From DATKFM01 sp963851215 (GTDB lineage: Bacteria; Pseudomonadota; Alphaproteobacteria; Dongiales; Dongiaceae), in the NCBI GenBank assembly GCA_963851215.1, contig CAWKOG010000017.1:1-64000 (forward strand): a stretch of 64,000 bases of DNA, in the 5' to 3' direction. A model generated the notes under the pieces. That model did no database searches. It saw nothing but the letters and a program-made list of their open reading frames with translations, and was not told the origin of the DNA. A program made the translations under genes and the position numbers. Shown piece after piece: positions 1 to 9,765 of the stretch; position 1 is the first letter of the stretch; each line of letters begins with the position of its first letter.

Positions 1-1674
1 CCGTGGCGCTGCGCGGCCGGCGGTCTTCCGGCAATTCGTCGAACGCGAGCCGCATAGGCATGGAGATGCCTTCGCCGACGGCAATCGCTTCCGCCGTGCC
101 CAGCGACGGCAGCGCATCCAGCAGGCCGAGCGCGCCGTCGGACAGGGCCGAACGCACCCATTGCTGATCGCGCTCGTGGCTCAGGCGCATGGCGAAGATC
201 GTGTTGCATTGCGACAGCATGCTGGAGGCCAGTTCTGCCGGCCGCTGCGTGGCGATGCAGAGCGAGATGCCGTATTTGCGCCCTTCCTTGGCGATGCGCG
301 ACAGGGCGCGCTTGGTCGGCTCGAAGCCGGCGCCGGCATTCTCCGGCGCGTAGAGGTGCGCCTCTTCGCAAACCAACAGGATGGGGATCTTGCCCTCGGC
401 CCACATGGCGAATTCGAAAGGTCAGGCGGCAAAGCACGGAGACCACGACGTTGAGGATCTCCGACGACACCGCCGAGAGGTCCAGGATGGTGAGCGGCTT
501 TCCCTCCACCGGCACGCGGTATAATTGCGAGAGGATCGACACCAGAGTGTCGCGGGTGGCGATGCCGCGGTCGAACATGAAAGAAAAGCGCACGTCGTTC
601 TGCAAGGTAACGATCGCGGTCTTCAGCGACACATAAGGCGCGATGCTCTCCGGCCTTTCCAGTCGGCCGAGGATCTCGTCGATATAGCCGATGATCTGAT
701 TCATACGGTAGGGCGTCGGCGTATCCGAGGTGATGTAGCGCCCTTCGGACGCACTGCCCAGGAACTGGCGCTTCGCCTGGGTGATCAGGTCGTTCAGCAG
801 CGCGGCTTCCGCCGGCGCGAGCCGCGCGCCGGCGTTTGCCAGAACCTCGCGCAACTCGGCGAAGCTGAACATCCAGAACGGCAGCCGCAGCGCCTGAATA
901 TCGATGACATTCGCCATGTTGTCGAACGCATGGTGATACTCGTTGTGCGGATCCAGCAGCAGGATATGGCCGTTGGGATTGCGTTCCAGCACCGTCTGCA
1001 GGATCAGCGTCACGGCGCAGGATTTGCCCGTGCCAGTGGCGCCGACGACGGCGAAATGCTTGCCCAGCAGATCGTCGACGTTGATCTGCGCCGGCAAGGT
1101 CGGCTCCTGGTGGATGCGGCCGATGCGGCCCGACATTGGGGCCGTCGCGGACATAGACGAACCGCAGATCCAGCGGACCGGCGGCATAGACGGGCGAACC
1201 CAGCGCCGGCGACGTAGACACGCCACGGCGCAGCGCCGACAGATTGCCCTGCCGGTCGAGCACGCTCTCGCCCACCAGTTCCATTTCCAGCAAGCGCGAC
1301 TCATCGCCGTCCGGGTCCGCCGCCGGCATCGGGATCGTCAGGCCGCTGATCATCGCGAATACCACGGAGCGCGCCGTCGGGATCTTCACCACCGAGCCCA
1401 TCTGCATGCTCGAGACCAGCTCGCCGGTAACGTCCTTCTCGTCCACTTCCAGGATCATGACGACCTGGGAGCCGGTGATGGAGACGATGCGGCCGATGCG
1501 CTTGGCTTCCGCCAGATCGAGGACAGGCTGGCCGTTATCGAGCGATTGCTCCGACAGGCGGCGCTGCAGCGCCGCGAGCAAGGGACTCGAGGGCAGACTT
1601 CTTCTTCTTCGCCTCCGGCGCGTTCTTGCCCTTGGCGGCGTTGTCTTTGTTCTTTGCCGTGGATCCGCGTTCAT
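1..1674 (-). pseudogene. HerA-like ATPase (HAS-barrel + DUF87), left copy, frameshifted and cut by the window edge
   Basis: This is a paralogue of the intact ATPase at 2877-4610. The HAS-barrel N-terminal part (GRIVSITGSQVVMILEVDE, SVVKIPTARSVVF) is read from 1674 to about 1130. Near 1128-1132 one extra base moves the ATPase core into another frame, which holds the Walker A GATGTGKSC. A second extra base near 417-420 (an AAA run) moves it again, and the C-terminus (MRLAFDELPEDRRPRSAT) is open to base 1. If both bases are removed, the sequence follows the paralogue throughout. The ATG at 1672-1674 overlaps the kinase stop (ATGA), as in the right copy. The first 30 codons are uncertain: another frame gives a lysine-rich stretch (KGKNAPEAKKKK) that looks more natural. 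Family knowledge gives a hexameric DNA-translocase-type ATPase; its role here is unknown. Sequencing errors are the likeliest cause of the breaks. Confidence 0.8.
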
Positions 1675-2559
1675 GCGTCCCTCGTCGGCAGAACGCGGCT
1701 GGCCGGAAACAGGGCGCAGACCGCCGTGCCCACATCCAGATCGCTTTCGATGATCAGCGCGCCGCCATGCATCTCGACGAACATCTTGCTCAGCGGCAAG
1801 CCCAGGCCGGTGCCCTCATACTTCCGGTTCAAGCCGGTATGGGCCTGGCCGAACGGAGTCATGATCTGCTCCATGTCCTCGGCCGCGATGCCGATGCCCG
1901 TATCGAACACGGTGATCGCCAGATTGCCGCTCTTCTCGATCAGGACCTGAATTGAGACCTCGCCGCCCGGCGGCGTGAACTTCACGGAGTTGGAGAGCAG
2001 GTTGATCAGGATCTGTTTCACCCGCCGCGCCTCGCCCCAGAGTTTCGGCAACGACTCCGGTGGATCGTAGCTGAGCTTCAGATTGCCCTTCTTGGCTCGC
2101 TCTTCGATGATGGTGACGGCAGGATTCGACGACCTTGGTGACGTCGACTTCTTCCTCGTTCAACTCGATGTCGCCATGCTCGATCTTCGAGAGATCGAGA
2201 ATGTCGTTGATCACCTCGAGAAGATGGCCCGCGGAATTGTTGATGTCGCCGACATAGCCCTTATAGGTGTCGTTCTCCAGCGGCCCCAGCATCTCGCCCT
2301 TCATGATGTCGCTGAAGCCGATGATGGCGTTGAGGGGCGTGCGCAGCTCGTGGCTCATATTGGCGAGGAATTCGGACTTGGCGCGGTTCGCGGCTTCCGC
2401 CTTCTCGGCGGCACGCTCGGCCTGCTCCTTGCCGCGGCGCAGGGACTCCTCCGCCGCGCTATGCTCGTTGATGCGGACAAAGTCCGACGCATAGCGCTGC
2501 AACAGTGAGGTGCGCAGCTTCGGTTGAAGCTTCGAGGTGAAGGCAGTCAGATGCGACAT
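1671..2559 (-). CDS. Histidine kinase without sensor domain, left copy (one apparent +1 frameshift)
   Basis: This is a cytoplasmic histidine kinase. After about 35 residues and a charged coiled-coil stretch comes the H-box FLANMSHELRTPLNAIIGF. The N-box LINLLSNSVKFTPPGG, the ATP-binding DTGIGI and the GTGLGLPLSK motif lie in a different frame from about 2118 onward, because one extra base occurs in the GGC at 2118-2120. Removing it gives a continuous protein of about 295 residues closely similar to the kinase at 4607-5518. No transmembrane segment, PAS or receiver domain is seen, so its input signal probably comes from a partner protein. It overlaps the downstream HerA-like gene by ATGA, which indicates translational coupling. 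No response regulator lies in the window. Confidence 0.82.
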
Positions 2560-2876
2560 CGCGGCTGTTCGAGCGCCCCTGTTAAGAAATCTTAAGACAA
2601 CGCAAGCTCGTCCGACCTAACCTGTCCAGACAGCCTATAATTCTATGGGCCGGAGGTTTACGTTTAGTTGCCTCAAAGTTGGTTCTTTCTTAGCGGCATT
2701 TTTGATCTCGCCGGCAGGCACGGGAATAGGCAATAATTCCAAACGGTTATGAAAACTGCCGGCGGCATGGCGGCAGCCGTGAGAATAATTCTTTCACTTT
2801 TTGGTTACCGCCAGTCGGAAAGATCTAGAAAATTGACGGGGATTTCCGGCCTCGCCGGCACGGCAAGAGCGGAGCC
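2560..2876. other. Intergenic region between the two kinase/ATPase modules
   Basis: No convincing gene is present. The left end holds the TTAA-N6-TTAA motif and presumably the promoter of the left module. The right end is the 3' flank of the right ATPase gene. A short GC-rich inverted repeat (CTGCCG/CGGCAG) around 2757-2777 may be part of a terminator, but no clear T-run follows. Confidence 0.4.
2582..2595. promoter_or_regulatory. TTAA-N6-TTAA palindromic motif upstream of the left kinase
   Basis: TTAAGAAATCTTAA lies 23 bases before the ATG at 2559. A similar motif (TTAA-N6-CTAA) lies 29 bases before the ATG of the right kinase. The spacing is N6, not the N7 of CtrA sites, so CtrA is not assigned. 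The shared place in both copies suggests a promoter element kept after duplication. Confidence 0.3.
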
Positions 2877-4610
2877 TCAGGATCCTTCCCGGCGCTGGCG
2901 CCGCCAACGGTCGATGACCTCGTAGACGAACTCCTCGCCGTCGGCCATGTCCTCCTTCCACGAGGCGGAGAACTGCGCCGAGGCACTCCGCGGCCGCTGC
3001 TCCTCCGGGAGCTGGTCGAACGTCAGGCGCATGGGCATGGCGATGCCCTCGCCCACGGCGATCGCCTCGGCCGTGCCCAGGGACGGCAGGGCATCCAACA
3101 GGCCGATCGCGCCATCGGACAGGGCCGCTCGCACCCATTGCTGGTCCCGCTCATGGCTGAGCCGCATGGCGAAGATGGTATTGCATTGGGACAGCATGCT
3201 CGACGCCAGCTCCGCCGGCCGCTGCGTGGCGATGCCCAGGGAGATGCCGTATTTGCGGCCCTCCTTGGCGATGCGCGCCAGCGCCCGCTTGGTCGGCTCG
3301 AAACCCGCCTCGGCGTTTTCGGGCGCATAGAGATGCGCCTCCTCGCAGACCAGCAGGATCGGCACCTTGCCGTCGCTCCACATCGCAAACTCGAAGGTGA
3401 TGCGGCAGAGCACGGACACCACCACGTTCAGGATATCCGACGGCACCGCCGAGAGGTCGAGGATGGTCAGCGGCTTGCCCTGCACCGGCACGCGGAACAC
3501 CGTGGCGACAATCGAGGCCAGCGTGTCGCGGGTGGCGATGCCCTTGTCGAACATGAAGGCAAAGCGCACATCGTTCTGCAGCGTGGCGATGGCGGTCTTC
3601 AGCGCCTCATAGGGCGCGATGCTCTCCGGCCGCTCCAGCCGGCCCAGGATATCGTCAATGTAGGTGACGATCTGGGTCATGCGGTAGGGTGTTGGCGTGT
3701 CCGAGGTGATGTAGCGCCCCTCCGCCGCCGGACCGAGAAACTGTTTCTTCGCCTGGGTGATCATATCGTTCAGCAGCGCGGATTCCGCCGGCGCCAGCCG
3801 CGCGCCGGCATTGGCCAGCACTTCGCGCATCTCGGCAAAATTGAACACCCAGAAGGGCAGCCTCAGCGCCTGCAGGTCGATGACATTGGCCATCTCGCCG
3901 AAGGCGCGGTGATATTCGTTGTGGGGGTCCAGCAACAGGATATGGCCGTTCGGATTGCGCTTGAGGATCGCCCGCAGGATCAGCGTGACGGCGCAGGACT
4001 TGCCGGTGCCTGTGGCGCCGACGACGGCGAAATGCTTGCCCAGCAGGTCGTCCACATTGATCTGCGCTGGCAGGTTGCGATCCTGGTGGATGGCGCCGAT
4101 CCGCGCCACCGACGGTTCGTCCCGCACATAGACAAACCGCAGATCGAGCGGACCGGCGGCATGCACATCGCTGCCCAGCGCCGGATAAGTGGAAACGCCC
4201 CTGCGCATGGGCGACAGGTTGCCGTTCTCGTCTACCAGGCTTTCCCCTACCAACTCCAATTCCAATAGCTTGCCTTCCGGCTGGCCGCTTTCCAGCGCCG
4301 GCATGGGGATGGTCAGGCCGCTAATCATGCCGAAGACCACGGACCGCGCCGTGGGGATCTTCACCACCGAACCCATCTGCAGGCTGCGCGCCAGCACGCC
4401 CTGGGCGTCGACCTCGTCGATTTCCAGCAGGGTCACCGCCTGCGCGCCGGTCAGAGAGACGACCCGGCCGATCCGCTGCGAGGTCGCGGTATCGAAGGCT
4501 ACCTGGCGGTTGGTCACCGTCAGCCGTTCTTCGATCCGCTTGCGCAGCTCCTGCACCAGACCCTTGGTGTCGTCGCTAAGAAGTTCGGTGATCTTCGGAA
4601 CCGTGCTCAT
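2877..4610 (-). CDS. HerA-like ATPase (HAS-barrel + DUF87), intact right copy
   Basis: A 577-residue ATPase of the HerA/FtsK superfamily. An N-terminal HAS-barrel (about residues 45-110, with RIGRVVSLTGAQAV) is followed by the ATPase core. The core has Walker A GATGTGKSC at 198-206, Walker B VPILLVCEEAH at 416-426 with the double Glu, and ATQRPAEL at 461-468. The ATG at 4608-4610 is chosen because it overlaps the kinase stop as ATGA, exactly as in the left copy; an in-frame start six codons earlier is less likely. Archaeal HerA pumps DNA with the NurA nuclease, and bacterial relatives occur in defence and housekeeping settings. No nuclease gene lies alongside. Coupling to a histidine kinase suggests a signal-controlled ATPase, but that is inference. 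Confidence 0.9.
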   Translation of the reverse strand: MSTVPKITELLSDDTKGLVQELRKRIEERLTVTNRQVAFDTATSQRIGRVVSLTGAQAVTLLEIDEVDAQGVLARSLQMGSVVKIPTARSVVFGMISGLTIPMPALESGQPEGKLLELELVGESLVDENGNLSPMRRGVSTYPALGSDVHAAGPLDLRFVYVRDEPSVARIGAIHQDRNLPAQINVDDLLGKHFAVVGATGTGKSCAVTLILRAILKRNPNGHILLLDPHNEYHRAFGEMANVIDLQALRLPFWVFNFAEMREVLANAGARLAPAESALLNDMITQAKKQFLGPAAEGRYITSDTPTPYRMTQIVTYIDDILGRLERPESIAPYEALKTAIATLQNDVRFAFMFDKGIATRDTLASIVATVFRVPVQGKPLTILDLSAVPSDILNVVVSVLCRITFEFAMWSDGKVPILLVCEEAHLYAPENAEAGFEPTKRALARIAKEGRKYGISLGIATQRPAELASSMLSQCNTIFAMRLSHERDQQWVRAALSDGAIGLLDALPSLGTAEAIAVGEGIAMPMRLTFDQLPEEQRPRSASAQFSASWKEDMADGEEFVYEVIDRWRRQRREGS

Positions 4611-5518
4611 GCCGCCACCGCCTTCCATCGCACCCGTGCCGAAGGCAGAAAGAGGCAGGCCGCCGTGCCCGAACCGGGCGTGCTCTCCAGAAACAGTCGG
4701 CCGTCATGCATTTCGGCAAAGGCCTTGCAGAGCGGCAATCCCAGGCCCGTGCCCTCGTACTTCCGCTCCAGGCCGGTGTCGGCCTGGCCGAACGGCGCCA
4801 TGACCTTATCCATGTCGGCGGGCTTGATGCCGACGCCCGTGTCGACAACGGCCACCACCACGCCGCCGCCTTCGGAGGCGATAACATGGATCGCGACACG
4901 TCCCGAGGGCGGGGTGAATTTTACGGCGTTGGAGAGCAGGTTGATCAGGATCTGACGAATGCGGCGTCCATCGGCGCGGAGCAGCGGCGGTGCGACGGCC
5001 GGCTTGTACTCCACGCTGATCTGACCACGCTTGGCCCGTTCTTCGATCAGCCGGACGCAGCTCCGGATCGCCTCGTCCAGATCCACATCGGCTTCCTGCA
5101 GGTCCGCCTTGCCGAACTCGATCTTCGAGAGATCGAGCACGTCATTGATCACCTCCAGCAAGTGGCGCGCCGAGCGGTGAATATCCTGGCTATAGCCCTC
5201 ATAAACCTGGTTCTGCAGCGGGCCCATCACGCCGTCCTTCATCATCTCGGAGAAGCCGATGATGGCGTTCAGCGGCGTGCGCAACTCGTGGCTCATATTG
5301 GCGAGGAATTCAGATTTCGAGCGGTTGGCTGCCTCGGCCTTCGAGCGCGCTTCCCGCTCCGCCTGTGCCGCCCGCTCTGCCTCTTCCTTGCCGCGCTTCA
5401 GCGAGTCTTCCGCGGCGCTATGCTCGTTCAGGCGAATATAGTCCATGGCATAGCGGTGCAGCAGCGACGAACGCGTGCGCCGCGCAAGCTTGGCACTGTA
5501 GGCGATGAGCGTTGGCAT
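4607..5518 (-). CDS. Histidine kinase without sensor domain, intact right copy
   Basis: A 303-residue cytoplasmic kinase. A charged coiled coil spans about 35-70 (EEAERAAQAEREARSK). The HisKA H-box SHELRTPLN has the phosphoryl-accepting His at about 77. The HATPase domain shows N-box LINLLSNAVKF (Asn about 197), G1 DTGVGI (about 226) and G2 EGTGLGLPL (about 255). The ATG at 5516-5518 is chosen because the protein then aligns from its first residue with the left copy; the open frame continues upstream but is not similar there. No membrane segment or sensor domain is present. The stop overlaps the ATPase start. It resembles PleC/DivJ-like kinase cores, but no known name can be assigned. Confidence 0.9.
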   Translation of the reverse strand: MPTLIAYSAKLARRTRSSLLHRYAMDYIRLNEHSAAEDSLKRGKEEAERAAQAEREARSKAEAANRSKSEFLANMSHELRTPLNAIIGFSEMMKDGVMGPLQNQVYEGYSQDIHRSARHLLEVINDVLDLSKIEFGKADLQEADVDLDEAIRSCVRLIEERAKRGQISVEYKPAVAPPLLRADGRRIRQILINLLSNAVKFTPPSGRVAIHVIASEGGGVVVAVVDTGVGIKPADMDKVMAPFGQADTGLERKYEGTGLGLPLCKAFAEMHDGRLFLESTPGSGTAACLFLPSARVRWKAVAA

Positions 5519-5546
5519 AGCGTCTGCCGAGCATCCGTTGTGATCG

Positions 5547-5560
5547 TTAATTTTCGCTAA
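5547..5560. promoter_or_regulatory. TTAA-N6-CTAA motif upstream of the right kinase
   Basis: TTAATTTTCGCTAA lies 29 bases before the kinase ATG, matching in place and spacing the TTAA-N6-TTAA upstream of the left copy. It may be a shared binding site for an unidentified regulator. It does not have the N7 spacing of CtrA. Confidence 0.25.
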
Positions 5561-5824
5561 CTTAGATTGAGGAAGCGTTAAGCAAGCCCAGGAAAATCGG
5601 GCAAAAAGGGCGATCAGCCGAAGATTCGCGCCGGCGCCGCTGCCGGAAAGCCGCTGAATATGCGGGCTTCGGACCTCTGAGGTTAACGCGCCGTTAGGCA
5701 TTGCCTGGTGAACACCCGCTGCGCTGACCCAAATAGGTCAGCAGAGCGCAACAATCCCGTCGCCGGGCCGTCATGCCGCTGTCACCGGAAAGCCGCGGAA
5801 TTGTTAGAGTTGTTGCAGCGCGAA

Positions 5825-5871
5825 ACACAATAGGTGGGGCGATCTGTCCTGCTAACCACAAAATCTGTTGC
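5825..5871. promoter_or_regulatory. Possible pair of NrdR boxes upstream of nrdJ
   Basis: Two weak matches to the NrdR consensus (ACACWATATATWGTGT) start at 5825 (ACACAATAGGTGGGGC) and 5856 (CCACAAAATCTGTTGC), exactly 31 bases apart. NrdR boxes usually occur in pairs separated by whole helical turns, so the spacing supports the call. The right half of the first box and several positions of the second are poor matches. The rest of the 5519-6027 gap holds divergent promoters and no visible gene. Confidence 0.3.
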
Positions 5872-6027
5872 AATCGCCGCCGCCACTGTTCCAATATGTT
5901 GCGGTTGGCGCCCGGTGCGACCCACCATAAGTAGCGTCAATTTAACGGTTTGCCGGCACTTCTTAACACGCAGGGTTGGGATTGCCGGCATTTTTGTCAC
6001 CAAATCGGGGATTGGGGAGTGCTTGGC

Positions 6028-9000
6028 ATGCGCATTGAGCGGCGATTCACTGAAGCCGGAAAGTCGCCTTACGACGGTATCGAGTTTCGTACGACGACCA
6101 GCGAGATCAAGAATCCGGACGGTTCGATCGTCTTTCAGGCGAGAAACATCGAGGTGCCGGCCGAGTGGTCGCAGGTGGCTTGCGACGTGCTGGCGCAAAA
6201 GTACTTCCGCAAAGCCGGCGTGCCGGTGCGCCTGAAGTCCGTCCGCGAGGCCGACCTGCCGGATTGGCTCTGCCGCCATGTGCCGGATGAAGACGCGCTG
6301 GGCAAGCTGGACAAGGATCAGCGCACCTCGGGCGAAACCAAGGCCACCCAGGTCTTCGACCGCATGGCCGGCACCTGGACCTATTGGGGCTGGCGCGGCG
6401 GCTATTTCGACGCGGAGACCGACGCCCGCGCCTACTACGACGAAATGTGCTTCATGCTGGCGAAGCAGATGGCGGCGCCGAACTCGCCGCAATGGTTCAA
6501 CACCGGCCTGCATTGGGCCTATGGCATCGATGGGCCGTCCCAGGGCCACTACTACGTCGACTTCCTCACGGGCAAGCTGGTCGCCTCGGCCTCGGCCTAT
6601 GAGCATCCGCAGCCCCATGCCTGCTTCATCCAGTCGGTATCAGACGATCTGGTGAATGACGGCGGCATCATGGATCTCTGGGTGCGCGAGGCGCGCCTGT
6701 TCAAGTACGGCTCCGGCACGGGCTCCAATTTTTCCCGCCTGCGCGGCGAGGGCGAACGGCTCTCCGGCGGCGGCAAGTCGTCGGGTCTGATGAGCTTCCT
6801 CAAGATCGGCGACCGCGCCGCCGGCGCGATCAAGTCCGGCGGCACCACGCGGCGGGCCGCGAAAATGGTCACGGTCGATCTCGATCACCCTGACATCGAG
6901 AACTACATCGACTGGAAGGTGGTTGAAGAGCAGAAGGTGGCGTCCCTGGTCGCGGGATCGAAGCTCTGCGACAAGTTCCTCAATGCCGTCATGCAGGCCT
7001 GCCACAAGCCCGAGCCGGCGACCGTCACCGACGAAAGCTGCTTCGATCCCAAGGTCAATCGCGCCTTGAAGAAGGCGGTCATCGCCGCCCGCGAAGCCAT
7101 GGTCTCCGAGAACTACATCCAGCGCATCATTCAGTATGCGCGCCAGGGCTATACTTCGATCGATTTCCGCACCTACGACACCGATTGGGACTCCGACGCC
7201 TATCTCACGGTGTCCGGCCAGAATTCCAACAACTCGGTCCGCATCACTAACGAGTTCATCGAGGCCGTGAAGGCCGATGGCCCATGGAAACTGATGCGCC
7301 GCACCGACAAGAAGGTGCACAAGACCATCAGCGCCCGCGACCTCTGGGAGAAGATTGCCGCCGCTGCCTGGCAATGCGCCGATCCCGGCGTGCAGTACGA
7401 CACTACGATCAACGAATGGCACACCTGCCCGCAGAGCGGCCGCATCAACGCGTCCAACCCCTGCTCCGAGTACATGTTCCTGGACGACACCGCCTGCAAT
7501 CTGGCGTCGCTGAATCTGATGCAATTCCGCAAGCCCGACGGCAATTTCGACATCGCCGCCTTCGAACATGCGACCCGGCTCTGGACCATCACGCTGGAAA
7601 TCTCTGTTCTTATGGCGCAGTTCCCGTCGAAGGAAATCGCCAAGCTGTCTTATGACTACCGCACCCTGGGTCTGGGCTACGCCAATCTGGGCGGCCTGCT
7701 GATGGCCATGGGCCATGGCTATGACAGCGAGGATGGCCGCGCGCTTTGCGCCGCTATCACCGCCGTGATGACCGGTGTGTCCTACGCCACGTCGGCCGAC
7801 ATGGCGCGGGAGCTCGGGCCGTTCCCCGGCTATGAGCGTAACCGCAAGGAGATGCTGCGGGTGGTGCGCAATCACCGCCGCGCCGCCCATGGCGAGACCG
7901 AAGGGTATGAAGGGCTATCGGTGCTGCCGGTGCCGCTGCAGCTCGAGAACTGCCCGGACGTGGACCTGGTGCGCGCGGCACGCCAGGCCTGGGACGAAGC
8001 GCTGCTGCGCGGCCAGTCCCATGGCTACCGCAATGCCCAGGCGACGGTGATCGCGCCGACAGGCACGATCGGCCTGGTGATGGATTGCGACACCACGGGT
8101 ATCGAGCCGGATTTCGCCCTGGTGAAGTTCAAGAAACTGGCGGGCGGCGGCTACTTCAAGATCATCAACCGCACAGTCCCGGCGGCGCTGAAGAATCTCG
8201 GCTACAATGAAGGCCAGATCGAGGACATCATCCGGTACGCCGTCGGCCATGGCACTCTGGCCGAAGGCCCGGGCATCAACCACAGCGCGCTCAAAGCGAT
8301 CGGCTTCAACGAGAGCACGCTGCAGGCGCTTGAATCAGCGCTGGCCGGCGCGTTCGACATCCGCTTTGCCTTCAACAAGTGGACGCTGGGCGAGGAGTTC
8401 TGCACCAAAGTGCTGGGCTTCACCGCCGAGCAATTGACCGACGTCAGCTTCGACATGCTGACCGCGCTGGGCTTCAACCGGCAACAGATCGACGGGGCGA
8501 ACACCTATTGCTGCGGCGCCATGACGCTCGAAGGCGCGCCGCACCTCAAGGCCGAGCATATCTCGATCTTCGATTGCGCCAATCCCTGCGGCCGGATCGG
8601 CAAGCGCTACCTGTCGGTCGACAGCCATATTCGCATGATGGCGGCGGCGCAGCCTTTCATCTCCGGCGCCATCTCCAAGACCATCAACATGCCGAATTCG
8701 GCGACGGTCGAGGAATGCAAGGACGCCTACATGCTGTCCTGGCGCCTGGGTATCAAGGCCAATGCGCTCTACCGCGACGGCTCCAAGCTGTCGCAGCCGC
8801 TGGCGGCCCAAGTGCTGACCGACGATCCCGAGGAGCTCGAGGACATCCTCGCGGCTCCGGCCGCGGCCAAGGCGCCGATGGTGGCCGAGCGCATCATCGA
8901 GCGGGTGATCGAACGGGTCATCAACATGCGCGCCCAGCGCGAGCGCCTGCCGAACCGGCGCAAGAGTTACACGCAAAAGGCGATCGTCGGCGGCCACAAG

Positions 9001-9765
9001 GTCTATCTGCACACCGGCGAGTACGAAGACGGCACGTTGGGTGAAATATTCATCGACATGCACAAGGAGGGCGCTGCCTTCCGCAGTCTGATGAACAATT
9101 TCGCCATCGCCATCTCCATCGGCCTGCAATATGGCGTGCCGCTGGAGGAGTTCGTCGAGGCCTTCACCTTCACCCGCTTCGAGCCGAACGGTGTGGTCGA
9201 AGGCAACGACGCCATCAAGATGGCAACGTCGATCCTCGACTATGTGTTCCGCGAACTGGCAATCTCCTATCTCGGCCGCTCCGACCTCGCCCATGTCCAG
9301 AACACCGATGTGATGCCCGACAGCATGGGCAAGGGCGAGCAGGAAGCCAGCCTCGATCCCGGCGAAGCGCCGGCGATTACCGCAGTGAGGCGCTATGCCT
9401 CGACCGGCTATGTGCGCAATCTCGTGGTCTTCCATGGCGGACTGCGCAGCGGCACCGCCGGAGCAGGAGCCGAGGGAGCCGGCACGACTAGGGAAACTTT
9501 GGCCCTGGCCACCGGCACCGATGGCTCCTACGGCAGCAACGGTGCCCTGCCGACGGCTACCGTCGAGTCCGGGCGCTACGGCACCGCCGTCTCTGTGCAA
9601 GCTTCTGTCGCGAGCTCCGTCGACTCGCGGCTGGAAAAGATCCGCGAAGCGAAGCTCAAGGGCTACGAAGGCGACGCTTGCGGCGAGTGCGGCAACTTCA
9701 CGCTGGTGCGCAACGGCACCTGCATGAAGTGTACGACCTGCGGCTCGACCAGCGGCTGTTCCTGA
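6028..9765 (+). CDS. nrdJ: Adenosylcobalamin-dependent ribonucleotide reductase (class II)
   Basis: A 1245-residue reductase that converts ribonucleotides to deoxyribonucleotides with adenosylcobalamin as radical source and no oxygen need. The start MRIERRFTEAGKSPYDGIEF is the family's usual N-terminus and has GGGGAG ten bases upstream; the frame is open for 26 codons before it. Visible motifs are Cys199 in HPQPHACFIQ, the catalytic NPCSE with Cys479, and a radical-site region SHGYRNAQATVIAPTGTIG. The C-terminus is rich in paired cysteines (GDACGECGNF, CMKCTTCGSTSGC) that should accept electrons from thioredoxin and bind metal. Just before it, about residues 1150-1205 form a Gly/Ala/Ser/Thr-rich low-complexity linker. 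No other ribonucleotide reductase is in the window. Confidence 0.96.
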   Translation: MRIERRFTEAGKSPYDGIEFRTTTSEIKNPDGSIVFQARNIEVPAEWSQVACDVLAQKYFRKAGVPVRLKSVREADLPDWLCRHVPDEDALGKLDKDQRTSGETKATQVFDRMAGTWTYWGWRGGYFDAETDARAYYDEMCFMLAKQMAAPNSPQWFNTGLHWAYGIDGPSQGHYYVDFLTGKLVASASAYEHPQPHACFIQSVSDDLVNDGGIMDLWVREARLFKYGSGTGSNFSRLRGEGERLSGGGKSSGLMSFLKIGDRAAGAIKSGGTTRRAAKMVTVDLDHPDIENYIDWKVVEEQKVASLVAGSKLCDKFLNAVMQACHKPEPATVTDESCFDPKVNRALKKAVIAAREAMVSENYIQRIIQYARQGYTSIDFRTYDTDWDSDAYLTVSGQNSNNSVRITNEFIEAVKADGPWKLMRRTDKKVHKTISARDLWEKIAAAAWQCADPGVQYDTTINEWHTCPQSGRINASNPCSEYMFLDDTACNLASLNLMQFRKPDGNFDIAAFEHATRLWTITLEISVLMAQFPSKEIAKLSYDYRTLGLGYANLGGLLMAMGHGYDSEDGRALCAAITAVMTGVSYATSADMARELGPFPGYERNRKEMLRVVRNHRRAAHGETEGYEGLSVLPVPLQLENCPDVDLVRAARQAWDEALLRGQSHGYRNAQATVIAPTGTIGLVMDCDTTGIEPDFALVKFKKLAGGGYFKIINRTVPAALKNLGYNEGQIEDIIRYAVGHGTLAEGPGINHSALKAIGFNESTLQALESALAGAFDIRFAFNKWTLGEEFCTKVLGFTAEQLTDVSFDMLTALGFNRQQIDGANTYCCGAMTLEGAPHLKAEHISIFDCANPCGRIGKRYLSVDSHIRMMAAAQPFISGAISKTINMPNSATVEECKDAYMLSWRLGIKANALYRDGSKLSQPLAAQVLTDDPEELEDILAAPAAAKAPMVAERIIERVIERVINMRAQRERLPNRRKSYTQKAIVGGHKVYLHTGEYEDGTLGEIFIDMHKEGAAFRSLMNNFAIAISIGLQYGVPLEEFVEAFTFTRFEPNGVVEGNDAIKMATSILDYVFRELAISYLGRSDLAHVQNTDVMPDSMGKGEQEASLDPGEAPAITAVRRYASTGYVRNLVVFHGGLRSGTAGAGAEGAGTTRETLALATGTDGSYGSNGALPTATVESGRYGTAVSVQASVASSVDSRLEKIREAKLKGYEGDACGECGNFTLVRNGTCMKCTTCGSTSGCS

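Noticed and set aside
2582..5560. CtrA sites upstream of the two kinases
   Set aside because: The half-sites are spaced by six bases, not seven, so they do not fit the CtrA consensus.
5950..6027. N-terminal extension of nrdJ
   Set aside because: The frame is open, but the family starts at MRIERRF and the ribosome binding site fits the ATG at 6028.
5519..6027. Cobalamin riboswitch upstream of the B12-dependent reductase
   Set aside because: No B12-box sequence or matching conserved elements could be found by eye.
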